A stretch of 64,000 nt of DNA from Labrys monachus (GTDB taxonomy: Bacteria; Pseudomonadota; Alphaproteobacteria; Rhizobiales; Labraceae). Shown here piece after piece: positions 11,700 to 19,679 of the stretch. Within the stretch, counting starts at the first letter, position 1; every line of letters starts with the position of its first letter. The DNA is taken from positions 1,197,501 through 1,261,500 of the forward strand of contig NZ_JAUSVK010000001.1 of assembly GCF_030814655.1 (NCBI RefSeq), in the 5' to 3' direction. The translations under genes were made by a program, and so were the position numbers. The notes beneath the pieces are model-generated. The model searched no databases and was not told where the DNA came from. It worked only from the letters and a program-made list of their open reading frames with translations.

Positions 11700-12890
11700 A
11701 TGACTTCAACTTCCGAAGAGACCGCCGTTGTCATTGTTGGAGCCGGTGTGTCCGGTCTGACGTTGGCGACCTTCCTGCGGACCTCCGGCGTGGCCTGTGT
11801 TGTCCTGGAGCGGATCGATCGGGCTCACGTCGAAGTACGGCAGCGCGCCGGCGTCGTTGATGCACGCGCGGTGCGCATGTTCGAACAATGGGGACTAGCG
11901 GACAAGCTCCTTGCCGGTCCGCTCGCCCAGACGATCGATTATCGTGTCAACGGCGTTGGTCGCATTTTCGAGACCATCGAAGACGACGGCAGCCCGGGGC
12001 GGTTCTGCACCCAGCAAATGCTCGTCAATAACCTGGTGCGCGAACTGATTGATGTCATGGCCGGTGATGTCCGCTTCAGCGTCACCGACGTGTCGATCCA
12101 AAATGACGAGGACCGGCGTCCACGGGTCAGCTATTCAGATGCCGCGGGCTCTCACGAACTCGTCTGCGACTACATTGTTGGGTGCGACGCCGAGCACGGT
12201 GTCAGCCGGGCATCGATCCCGGATGGTGTCTTGACGAGGTACAGCCATGACTTCGGTTATGCGTGGCTGGCCGCGCTCGTCGAGGCGCCTGTCACCGGCC
12301 ATCCGATCATGGGCGTCAGCGACCACGGCTTTGTCGCGCAGCTTCCTCGTGGCCCCCAACGAAGCCGGTATTACCTGCAATGCGCGCTCAGCGATGGTCC
12401 GGCAGACTGGCCCGATACGCGGATCTGGGATGAAGTCCGGCTGCGTCTCGGCGACAACACAATCGAGAATGCGGTGGTCCATGACAAGGACTTCGTGCCC
12501 ATGCGATCGGTGGTCTATGCGCCGATGCAATATCGGAATCTTTTCCTCGTTGGCGATGCCGCCCACCTCCTGCCGCCCACGGGCGCCAAGGGAATGAATC
12601 TCGCTCTCTACGACGTGGATGTGCTCGCCCGGGCGCTGGTGCATGCGGTGCGCGATCACGACAGAGCGGCGCTGGACGCCTATTCAAGCACGGTCTTGCC
12701 GCACATTTGGAAGTACCAGGAGTTCAGTGCCTGGATGACCGATACGATGCATGACGCGGGCGATCCAACGCAAAACGGTACGTTTCGCCAGATGGCCGCT
12801 CGCGCTCGTCTCGATAACTTGTTCGACTCCCCGACCGCAGCTCGTTTGCACAGCGAATACCAGCGGGGATTGAACCAATGCCGGCGATGA
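11700..12890 (+). CDS. FAD-dependent aromatic hydroxylase, 4-hydroxybenzoate 3-monooxygenase (PobA)-like
   Basis: Group A flavoprotein monooxygenase of 396 residues, the length of PobA. The N-terminal dinucleotide motif is GAGVSG, the second is GCDAEHGVSR (the usual DG pair reads DA here), and the FAD-ribityl motif GDAAHLLPPTGAKGMNLA is intact. The conserved RAGVVDARAVRMFEQWGL segment is the PobA substrate-side helix. Expected reaction: NAD(P)H- and O2-dependent ring hydroxylation of a hydroxybenzoate-like acid. It overlaps the next SDR by 13 bp, so the two are co-translated. Exact substrate is not determined. Confidence 0.85.
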   Translation: MTSTSEETAVVIVGAGVSGLTLATFLRTSGVACVVLERIDRAHVEVRQRAGVVDARAVRMFEQWGLADKLLAGPLAQTIDYRVNGVGRIFETIEDDGSPGRFCTQQMLVNNLVRELIDVMAGDVRFSVTDVSIQNDEDRRPRVSYSDAAGSHELVCDYIVGCDAEHGVSRASIPDGVLTRYSHDFGYAWLAALVEAPVTGHPIMGVSDHGFVAQLPRGPQRSRYYLQCALSDGPADWPDTRIWDEVRLRLGDNTIENAVVHDKDFVPMRSVVYAPMQYRNLFLVGDAAHLLPPTGAKGMNLALYDVDVLARALVHAVRDHDRAALDAYSSTVLPHIWKYQEFSAWMTDTMHDAGDPTQNGTFRQMAARARLDNLFDSPTAARLHSEYQRGLNQCRR

Positions 12891-13609
12891 CGAACAGAGT
12901 GGCTCTTGTGATGGGCGGAGCAAGTGGCATCGGTCTGGCCATCGCCGAGCGGCTGGCGAAGGAAGGCACCTTGGTCTTCTTGACGGGCCGTCGCGCTGTC
13001 GATGTCGAAGCGGCGGCCGCCCAAATCGGCCCCGCCGCGCGCGGCTTGGTGGCCGACGCGAGCGACCCGGCGGATATTGAAAGGGTCGTCGCGACAGTCG
13101 GGGAGCAGGGCAGGCAAATCGATGCGCTGGTCTACAACGCCGGCATCATGGAACCCGCGGATCTGAAAGAGACCACGCCGGAGCATTTCGACCGCCACTT
13201 TGCGGTGAACGTGCGCGGCGCCCTTCTCACCATGCGGGCAGCCGCGCCACGCATGACGGCCGGGGGCGCGGCGCTGTTCCTGGGGTCGGTCGCCGACGTG
13301 AAAGGGGCAACGCCCTATGGAACATATGCCGCAACCAAGGCGGCTCTGCGCTCCTATGTGCGCAGTTGGACTGGCGAACTCGCGCCGCGCGGCGTGCGCG
13401 TGAACATCCTGAGCCCCGGCCCTACGGACACCGCCATGATGGCGTCGATCCCAGACGAAATGCGCGACGGGGTCGTCAGCCAGATACCGCTGGCCCGCAT
13501 GGGCCGCGTGGAAGAAGTTGCGGCGGCCGCGTGGTTCCTGCTCAGCGACGAAGCAAGCTTCATAACCGGTGCCGAGCTATACGTCGACGGTGGCATGGCT
13601 CAGGTGTGA
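12878..13609 (+). CDS. Short-chain dehydrogenase/reductase
   Basis: Classical SDR of 243 residues. GGASGIG near residues 13-19, VYNAGIM (NNAG variant), and YAATKAAL (YxxxK) with the upstream Ser in GSVADVKG. The C-terminal ITGAELYVDGGMA is the usual tetramer-interface end. Its start overlaps the PobA-like gene, implying coupled expression and possibly action on the hydroxylated product. ATG 12878 and ATG 12887 are both possible starts. Confidence 0.88.
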   Translation: MPAMTNRVALVMGGASGIGLAIAERLAKEGTLVFLTGRRAVDVEAAAAQIGPAARGLVADASDPADIERVVATVGEQGRQIDALVYNAGIMEPADLKETTPEHFDRHFAVNVRGALLTMRAAAPRMTAGGAALFLGSVADVKGATPYGTYAATKAALRSYVRSWTGELAPRGVRVNILSPGPTDTAMMASIPDEMRDGVVSQIPLARMGRVEEVAAAAWFLLSDEASFITGAELYVDGGMAQV

Positions 13610-13837
13610 CGGCTGCGGGGCGAAGCAGCCGGCAGCCGACGTGCACCTGATGATCCGCCGTTGCCAACCGGATGAGTTGGCTGCCTCAGTTCTGCCCATG
13701 TAGGAAGAACTCGATCGGCACCACCAGTTCGAGACGGTCGCCTGGCACCTCTGCCGGCGGTTTGGGCAGGGGCCGGGCGCGTCGCCAAACGGCGCTAAGG
13801 TGGGATCCGCGCCAATCAGGAGACGAGCACGGCCCTA

Positions 13838-14756
13838 GTGGCGGCCGCCGCGGCGGGGGTCGCTGACTTGAAAGCCGCCGAGGCACTCCGGACGCGGGTC
13901 AGGTCTGCGGCAGGCGCAAGGGAGAAGCACTCCTCACGCTACTCGGACCGTGCGCTCATTTCCTTGTGGGCGGCGATCGTCGACCTGGGTCGTGGCGACC
14001 ATGGCGTGGGCGCGCTGCTGGCCCTGCATGCGAACGAGACGACGTGGAGTGTCATCGGAGAAGTGCTCCGCCGGACGTCGGAACCGCTGGACGCATATAC
14101 CCATCTCGAACGCTATTCACGCTTGGTCCACCAAGGACTTTCGATCACGGTTGAATTGTCAGGGAGCGAGCTCATTTTGCGATATCAGCAAGCGAGAGAC
14201 TGTTCCAAGCAACCAACGGCCGCTTTGGCAGCTGGAGAGTTGTGGTCAATGGGCAATCTGGCGCTTGTCCCGATGCATTGGTTCGGCGCCGCAATCAGGC
14301 CCGTCTCCGCCGCGCTTCGTTGCAGCGCGCCCGCGTCCATGGCCGCCGTTAATGAGGTATTCGGCCGGACGGTGTCTTTCGACATGGACGAGTCGATGCT
14401 GGTCTATAATCGCGCTGAGTTGGAGAAGGTCCGGCGCCCTCGGAGCCACGCATCTTGACCTACCTGGGCGCCCTTGCGGAGCGGGAACTTGGCGAACTTC
14501 CTCCAGCGAACGATATAAGGGCGGTCGTCGCCGCCGAGCTGCGAAATGCTCTCGTCGGTGGGGCCCCGACGATCGATGGGGTGGCCCGTTCATTTGGCCT
14601 GTCGGCGCGCACGCTTCAGCGTCGTCTCACCGAAGCTGGGTCAACCTTCGCAACGATCTTGGACGATGTCCGCAGGCGGCGCTCAGTCGAGCTGTCCGGC
14701 GCTGGTTTCAAATGTCGCCCAGTATGTTTGCCCGTTTCGCCGGGTGCCGAATGTGA
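13838..14756 (+). pseudogene. AraC-family regulator pseudogene (frameshift and internal deletion)
   Basis: Three frames together give an AraC protein of the Arabinose_bd type. Frame one (13838-14458) encodes the sensor domain, for example LISLWAAIVDLGRGDHG and YSRLVHQGLSITVEL. After an indel around 14420-14456 another frame carries the first helix-turn-helix, GVARSFGLSARTLQRRL. The second helix-turn-helix is then mostly missing: VRRR is joined out of frame to LSRAVRRWFQMSPSMFAR, the standard C-terminal end. About 30 residues seem lost. The protein cannot bind DNA normally. It probably once controlled the PobA-like/SDR pair just upstream. Confidence 0.8.
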
Positions 14757-14888
14757 AGCGGCACTCGCTCGCGGCCGATGCGCCGCTTTGGGAACCATGA
14801 ACCTGTCAATGATGACGTGCTCCTCTGCCTTGTTTTCCATAGTGGACTTCCCTTTCAAATTCCCGGAGTTCTCATTGGTGACGCCCCT

Positions 14889-15512
14889 TCACGAGTTGGC
14901 GATTGTCACCGCGCGGCCGACATGTTCGTCGCTCGTCAACTGATCGACGCAGAATTGCGCCACGTCGGCCCGGGAGATCTTGTGGGCGGTGTCGTGTCCC
15001 TGAAACACCTTTACGTTTCCGGTGGCGACGTCGTCGGTGAGCATCGCGGGGCGGACGATGACGAAGGCAATGCCGCTCGCCCGGACGACCGCTTCCATCG
15101 CAGCCTTGTCTTCGGTCGAGCCGCGCAGCCACGTCGGCACAATCACGTGCTCCACGAACCAACCCACCTGGTCGGCCGAGTCGCCGACCCCGAACGAGCT
15201 GATGACGATGACGCGCTTCACACCGTTTGCCTTCATCGCTGCGACGACCGCGCCGGCGACGCTGCGCTCGAGCGTCGTCTTGCGGTAGGGCGTCTTCCCG
15301 CCGATCGTATCGATCACGGCATCCTGTCCGGCCATCGCTTTGTCCACGCTCGTCTGATCGGTCGCATCCCCCGCGACGACGCGGACGTTCGCGGGTGCGC
15401 GATACGTCGTTGCATCGCGAACGAACGCGGTCACGACATGCCCGGCCGCCACGGCCCGCTCGACGACGATCGCCCCCGTCTTGCCGGCCGATCCAATGAT
15501 CAGAACATTCAT
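14889..15512 (-). CDS. NAD(P)-binding oxidoreductase, NmrA/BVR-B-like atypical SDR
   Basis: 207 residues with an N-terminal Rossmann motif MNVLIIGSAGKTG. Segments DAVIDTIGG and RVIVISSFGVGD and the C-terminal RADVAQFCVDQL match the flavin-reductase/biliverdin-reductase-B-like atypical SDRs, which lack the YxxxK pair. Predicted NADPH-dependent reductase or sensor; substrate unknown. It is first of two or three codirectional minus-strand genes with 15602 and 16448, separated by gaps of 80-90 bp. Confidence 0.82.
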   Translation of the reverse strand: MNVLIIGSAGKTGAIVVERAVAAGHVVTAFVRDATTYRAPANVRVVAGDATDQTSVDKAMAGQDAVIDTIGGKTPYRKTTLERSVAGAVVAAMKANGVKRVIVISSFGVGDSADQVGWFVEHVIVPTWLRGSTEDKAAMEAVVRASGIAFVIVRPAMLTDDVATGNVKVFQGHDTAHKISRADVAQFCVDQLTSDEHVGRAVTIANS

Positions 15513-15601
15513 ATTGCTTTCCTCTTTTTGGAGAGAGCCGCGGCACCGCAGCTCGCTAACGCGTCAGTTCCAGGCCGCGGGTCAGTTCAGGAGCGGAGGT
15601 C

Positions 15602-16366
15602 TCAATACTCCCCCCCGTCGACGGCGAGGGTGCTGCCCGTGACGAACGATGCGTCGTCAGAAACAAGGAATGCGACAGCGCCAGCGATCTCTTCCGGGCG
15701 GCCCATTCGCTGCAGAGCGGAGCCGGCCTTCATCAGGACGTCGATCGGCACCCCTTCCAGGGCTGGACGGACGTAGAGCTTACCCGTCTCTTTCGCCATG
15801 TCCGTCTCCGTGCCGCCCGGCGCCACAGCGTTGATGTTGATCCCGCGCAAGCCCAGTTCCGGCGCGAGGTTGAGAACCATCGCGGAAACCGCGGCTTTGC
15901 TCGCGGCATAGAGCGTATGATGGAAGATCGAATGGCGAGCACTGATCGAGGAGGTCAGCACCACGCGGCCGCCTGCCGTCATGTGAGGGACTGCGGCCTG
16001 GGTGACGAAGAGTTGCCCAGCGACATTCAGTGAGAATACGCGCGAAAAGTCCTCTTCGGTGATTTGGTCCAATTTTCCGAAGTGATCGATTCCTGCGTTG
16101 CTCACCAGGATGTCGATGCGACCGAACGTCTGGATGACGTGATCAACAAGCGCTCGTCGCTCCGCCGCTTTGCTGACGTCCGCCCGAAACGCGGTAGCGT
16201 TGAGTCCCTGCTCGCTCAGTTCTGAGACGAGCGCGTCGGCAGCCAATGGGCTATGAGCGTAGTTGATGACAACCGCCGCGCCCTCATTTGCGAGCCGAGT
16301 GGCGACAGCCTTGCCAATGCCTTTGCTTGCTCCGGTAATGACTGCGATCTTGTGGTCGAAACGCAT
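15602..16366 (-). CDS. Short-chain dehydrogenase/reductase (FabG-like)
   Basis: Classical SDR, 254 residues: TGASKGIG near residues 11-18, VSNAGID (NAG), Ser in LTSSISARHS, catalytic YAASKAAV, and the C-terminal FVTGSTLAVDGGEY. Between 3-oxoacyl-ACP reductase and sugar/steroid dehydrogenase types, so only the reaction class (NAD(P)-dependent alcohol-ketone interconversion) can be stated. It is transcribed away from the MarR regulator at 17272 together with the SDR at 16448. Confidence 0.87.
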   Translation of the reverse strand: MRFDHKIAVITGASKGIGKAVATRLANEGAAVVINYAHSPLAADALVSELSEQGLNATAFRADVSKAAERRALVDHVIQTFGRIDILVSNAGIDHFGKLDQITEEDFSRVFSLNVAGQLFVTQAAVPHMTAGGRVVLTSSISARHSIFHHTLYAASKAAVSAMVLNLAPELGLRGININAVAPGGTETDMAKETGKLYVRPALEGVPIDVLMKAGSALQRMGRPEEIAGAVAFLVSDDASFVTGSTLAVDGGEY

Positions 16367-16447
16367 ATCCAGATCTCCTGTATGGCCGCCGTTTGGCGAA
16401 CCTGGAAAGCGGTCTTCCCCAGGCCCGGATGTTCACATCTTGGGCGT

Positions 16448-17179
16448 TCAGTCCTTGAGGGTGCCCCCGAACTTCTCAGGGACCCGGTCGGCCTGTTCGG
16501 CGCCGGTCCGGATCAGGTCGAGAATCGCCTCCGCCACCCGTTCCGGCTTGTCAGGCTGCGGCGCGTGGCTGGTTTCCAGCTGCGACGCCATTTCATGACC
16601 TGTCTGCAGCGACTTCAGAAACTCGGTCGCGGTGATGAACGGATACATCGTGGAGACGACGATGCCGACGCTCGCCAGTTCGGTCCGCGCCACGGCGGAA
16701 AGCTTCGCCAGCGCAGCTTTGGAGGAGCCGTACGCACCGGACCCGGGCTGCGCGCCGAAAATGATGCCGGAGCTGACGTTGACGATGCTGCCACCCCCCT
16801 GTTGGCGCATGAAGGGAAGCACGGCCTGCATCATGAGCAGCGGCGCCACGACGTTGAGATTCAGGAGGGCGCGGAAACCCTCGGGGTCGATCTCGCCGAT
16901 TGTGCTCCCGGCGCCTTGGCCGGCATTGTTCACCAGCACGTCGATACGCCCGAACCGGTCCATGGCCGCTTGCACAGCAGACGCGATCTGCGCTGCATCG
17001 GTGACGTCGCAGCGGACCGGAAGAGCCTCGCCCAGCTCCTCCGCGAGTTGGCGGATACGGTCCTCGCGGCGCGCGAGCAGCACGACCTTCGCGCCGGCGC
17101 GCGATGCGGATCGCGCCGTGGCCGCCCCGATGCCTGACGATGCGCCGGTGACGAGCACCACAGCGTTGTTGATATCCAT
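16448..17179 (-). CDS. Short-chain dehydrogenase/reductase
   Basis: Classical SDR, 243 residues: TGASSGIG near residues 11-18, NNAGQGAGS, Ser in NVSSGIIFG, and YGSSKAALAKL for YxxxK. The C-terminus lacks the VDGG tail and resembles the YdfG/cluster-I branch. It is divergent from the MarR gene, and the 92-bp region between them holds a large palindrome. It is thus the most likely direct target of that repressor, with 15602 and 14889 possibly read through from the same promoter. Confidence 0.87.
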   Translation of the reverse strand: MDINNAVVLVTGASSGIGAATARSASRAGAKVVLLARREDRIRQLAEELGEALPVRCDVTDAAQIASAVQAAMDRFGRIDVLVNNAGQGAGSTIGEIDPEGFRALLNLNVVAPLLMMQAVLPFMRQQGGGSIVNVSSGIIFGAQPGSGAYGSSKAALAKLSAVARTELASVGIVVSTMYPFITATEFLKSLQTGHEMASQLETSHAPQPDKPERVAEAILDLIRTGAEQADRVPEKFGGTLKD

Positions 17180-17207
17180 CGAGATGGTTCCCTATCTGGT
17201 ATAATCG

Positions 17208-17241
17208 ATTGTATGCTATCAGAAGATAGTTATCATACAAT
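17208..17241. promoter_or_regulatory. Palindromic operator in the SDR/MarR divergent promoter
   Basis: ATTGTATG (17208-17215) and CATACAAT (17234-17241) are perfect inverted arms. Inside them CTATC (17216-17220) and GATAG (17225-17229) form a second nested pair. The region is AT-rich and lies between the SDR start at 17179 and the MarR start at 17272. A TATAAT hexamer overlaps its left side (17200-17205). MarR proteins bind palindromes of this size in their own divergent promoters. Confidence 0.65.
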
Positions 17242-17271
17242 AGCTATTATTTGATAAGGAACGGCGCTCCC

Positions 17272-17730
17272 GTGCACGACGACACCGCTAGCCTTTCCGA
17301 TCTCGCAGAGCTGATCCTCGCGGTCGGGCGACTGATCCAGCCAGGGGATCAGGCGATTGGGGCATGCACGCCCATCGAGAGCAGTGTCATGCGGTTTATC
17401 AGCCGCAATCCGGGCACCTCCCCGCGCGCGGCGTCTGAAGCCACGCTCCTGACGTCCAGCAATTTCAGCAGGATCCTGCGCGGCCTTGAGGAGAAGGGGC
17501 TGGTAAGTCGCGAGCCTGACGCGAAGGATGCGCGGCGGGTAAACCTCTATCCGACGGCCCTTGCACGCGAGAGCCGGCGGCGGCTCGGCGAGGAATGGGA
17601 CCGGCTATTGGGAGGAATCGAGGACGACCCTGCCAAGATCAATCATCTCACCTCGACGTTACGGCGTATCGAAGGCGAACTTGTCTCGCGCCGGCGGCGA
17701 GAGGGCGGCAGACGGCCTGCTCAGGAATAA
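17272..17730 (+). CDS. MarR-family transcriptional regulator
   Basis: About 152 residues with a central winged helix-turn-helix: ASEATLLTSSNFSRILRGLEEKGLVSREPDAKDARR spans recognition helix and wing, the wing ending in the family DxRxxx pattern. GTG 17272 is preferred to TTG 17251 because AAGGA lies 11 nt upstream. It is divergent from the SDR at 16448 with a palindrome between. The ligand is unknown, though MarR proteins near oxidoreductases often sense phenolics or oxidants. Confidence 0.88.
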   Translation: MHDDTASLSDLAELILAVGRLIQPGDQAIGACTPIESSVMRFISRNPGTSPRAASEATLLTSSNFSRILRGLEEKGLVSREPDAKDARRVNLYPTALARESRRRLGEEWDRLLGGIEDDPAKINHLTSTLRRIEGELVSRRRREGGRRPAQE

Positions 17731-17934
17731 TGGCCGGTCGCTTGCGATGCGTAGCTACACGCCGAGCCCGACTACGGGCCACAGGTTGACGCCAAAGTCT
17801 TCTGAGAGGTGGTGCGCCCGGACACGCTTCGAACGTGTGGCCTTCCACCTTCGGTGGGCAACGGTCAATCTACCTACGCAACCAGACGGGGAATGGCCCT
17901 CTCGACCAATCGCAAGAATCGGGTGTTGCGAGCC
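17731..17934. other. Non-coding edge of the accessory block
   Basis: About 200 bp with no supportable gene. The decamer GCAACCAGAC occurs at 17878-17887 and again at 17940-17949, where it contains the tRNA CCA end. This hints at a second, shorter scrap of tRNA-end sequence, though a 10-base match is weak. Confidence 0.35.
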
Positions 17935-18022
17935 CCCCCGCAACCAGACATTCCAACAAAGCCCTCGTCCGTATGAACCCGGACGAGGGCTTTTTGGGTC
18001 CAATGAACGCAACGCCCCCAGG
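17935..18022 (+). repeat. Direct repeat, right copy (tRNA-fMet 3' end plus terminator)
   Basis: CCCCCGCAACCA at 17935-17946 followed by the terminator and the tail AACGCAACGCCCCCAGG. It matches the 3' end of tRNA-fMet and its terminator at 3256-3341. Upstream of 17935 there is no tRNA body, so only the tRNA end has been copied. The 14.6 kb between the two copies is accessory in character. Confidence 0.85.
17958..17995 (+). terminator. Rho-independent terminator (orphan tRNA terminator copy)
   Basis: AAAGCCCTCGTCCG (17958-17971) pairs perfectly over 14 bp with CGGACGAGGGCTTT (17980-17993), loop TATGAACC, then a TTTTT run. It is better than the copy beside the intact tRNA. It now probably ends transcription from the MarR gene. 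Confidence 0.8.
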
Positions 18023-18135
18023 ATCACCAGCACTTCAACACCGCGCTCTGCGGCTGCCTTGATCGCATCCAGGATCGGCGGCGAGGTGAAGCCATAGGCT
18101 CGCACGAGGATCTGCTTTCGAGCTTCGCCAATCAC
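18023..18135 (-). pseudogene. Phospholipase-D-family nuclease fragment
   Basis: Minus-strand codons read IGEARKQILVRAYGFTSPP then ILDAIKAAAERGVEVLVIL, the first conserved block of PLD/Nuc-type endonucleases found on plasmids and integrative elements. The frame loses similarity exactly where the tRNA-derived repeat begins (18022). The catalytic HxK motifs are absent, and the N-terminal side beyond 18135-18173 is also broken. So it is a remnant cut by the event that formed the repeat. Confidence 0.7.
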
Positions 18136-18215
18136 TTGGACACGATCCCTAAAACGAGCTTTGTTCCCGAAAGGGGCTAATGGATCTCCAGGCGTCTTGC
18201 GTAGATTTTCAAGTG

Positions 18216-19679
18216 CTATCGCTCCTTGAAAGCCTCCGAGGTTACCTCGACGATCGGCGAGAAGACGTATTCGAGGATGCGACGGCTGTCGGTCTTGATC
18301 TCGACGGTGGCCGCCATGCCGGGCGTAAGCGGCACAGTATGGCCGTCGGCCGTCATAACGGATTTGTCGGGCGCCAGGGTCACCGGAAACACCAGGTTCT
18401 GCGTACGCTCTGCGCCCGCGAAGGTCGCACTGCTGAGCGATGCCACGGGATTGCCCTCGAGCTGCGTCGCGTCCGGCTCGGGAATGGCGTCGGTCGCGAC
18501 ATTGGTGACATGAGCGGTGATCGTGCCGTACCGGGTGAATGGGAAGGATTGGAGCTTGACGACGGCTTCCTGGCCCTTCTTGACGAAGCCGATGTCCGTA
18601 TTGAGCACATAGACTTCGAGTTCAAGCTTGGAATCGTCGGGAACGATACGCATGACCTCTTGCCCTACGGTCACCACCTGACCCACCGTGGTCACGACGG
18701 AAGCCTGGACCGTGCCGGAAATCGGGCTGAGCATGGTCTTGCGCTCCCTCTCCGCACGCGCCTTGATCAGCTTCTCGGTCAGGTCATCGATCTGGCGCTC
18801 GGCATCGCCGAGCTTCTCGCTGTTGTCGCTGATGAACGCCTCGCGCGTCTTGTCCGTTTCCCGCTCCAGGACCGCAGCGCCGGCTTCCGCATCCGCCATC
18901 TGCCCCTCCTGGATGGCGAGCTGGGTGATCTGGTATTTGAGTGTCTCGGTGGCGTCGATGACGCTCGATTTGGTATCGGCCTGCATGGATTCCGCCGTGG
19001 TACGCATCGTGACGCGATCCTGCAGAGTCGCGATCAGGGATTTCTGCGTTTCGATGGTCGCAGCGAACCTGTCCCGCTCGATGAGCTTCTCCTCGCGCTG
19101 TGCCGTCAGCGACGCGATGGCCGAGGCCAGCTGATTGAGGTCCCCCGTGAGGATGTTCTGCTCGCGCCTGCGCAGTTGGGAATCGACGTCATCGGTCCAC
19201 CCGATTGCCGGAACCGGCTCCAGTCTTTTGGAGCGTGCAGCATCGATCGCCACTCGCCGACGTGTTGCCTCGGCGGTGAAAGAGGCGACGTCCTTGGTAA
19301 GAGCTTGTTCGTCTGCGACCTCTTCGGTCGAATCGAGCTGAAGGAGGAGGTCGCCGCGCTCGACATGGGTGCCATCCGATGGCGGCATGACCCCAACTTT
19401 GCCGGTCTCGAGTGGCTGAATGACCTTGACCCTCCCGGTCGGCTGCAGCTTGCCCTGGGCCGAGGCGATGATATCGATCCGGCCGAGATAGGCCCAGGTC
19501 AGAGACGTGGCAACGAACGTGCAGATGATCACGATCAGCGCCAGCCGCACCGGCGACGGCGGCGTTTCCAGGATCTCCAGGGCGGGCGCGAGAAACTCCT
19601 GGTCGGACCGTCGGGCGCGCGGGGGCCTGGAGGGCGGTATGGGCTGGCCTGAAGTCGGGGGCGGTGTGATCGCATTCAT
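18216..19679 (-). CDS. HlyD-family membrane fusion protein of a type I secretion system
   Basis: Periplasmic adaptor linking the ABC exporter to an outer-membrane TolC-type channel, 487 residues. A cytoplasmic Pro-rich N-terminus is followed by one membrane helix around residues 44-66 (LALIVIICTFVATSLTWAYL), a lipoyl half, a long alpha-helical coiled-coil (about 130-320), the second lipoyl half (SPISGTVQASVVTTVGQVV) and a beta-barrel with the family end LTPGMAATVEIKT. Its ATG directly follows the TGA of the exporter gene, so the two are translationally coupled. No TolC gene is in the window, and one elsewhere must serve. Confidence 0.93.
   Translation of the reverse strand: MNAITPPPTSGQPIPPSRPPRARRSDQEFLAPALEILETPPSPVRLALIVIICTFVATSLTWAYLGRIDIIASAQGKLQPTGRVKVIQPLETGKVGVMPPSDGTHVERGDLLLQLDSTEEVADEQALTKDVASFTAEATRRRVAIDAARSKRLEPVPAIGWTDDVDSQLRRREQNILTGDLNQLASAIASLTAQREEKLIERDRFAATIETQKSLIATLQDRVTMRTTAESMQADTKSSVIDATETLKYQITQLAIQEGQMADAEAGAAVLERETDKTREAFISDNSEKLGDAERQIDDLTEKLIKARAERERKTMLSPISGTVQASVVTTVGQVVTVGQEVMRIVPDDSKLELEVYVLNTDIGFVKKGQEAVVKLQSFPFTRYGTITAHVTNVATDAIPEPDATQLEGNPVASLSSATFAGAERTQNLVFPVTLAPDKSVMTADGHTVPLTPGMAATVEIKTDSRRILEYVFSPIVEVTSEAFKER

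Noticed and set aside
3342-17934. Insertion sequence or integrase within the accessory block
   Set aside because: No transposase, recombinase motif or terminal inverted repeat was found; mobility is argued only from the flanking repeats.
18180-19652. A 490-codon frame on the plus strand opposite the HlyD gene
   Set aside because: Arg/Gly/Leu-rich translation with no family motif, antisense to a gene with clear domains and correct operon placement.
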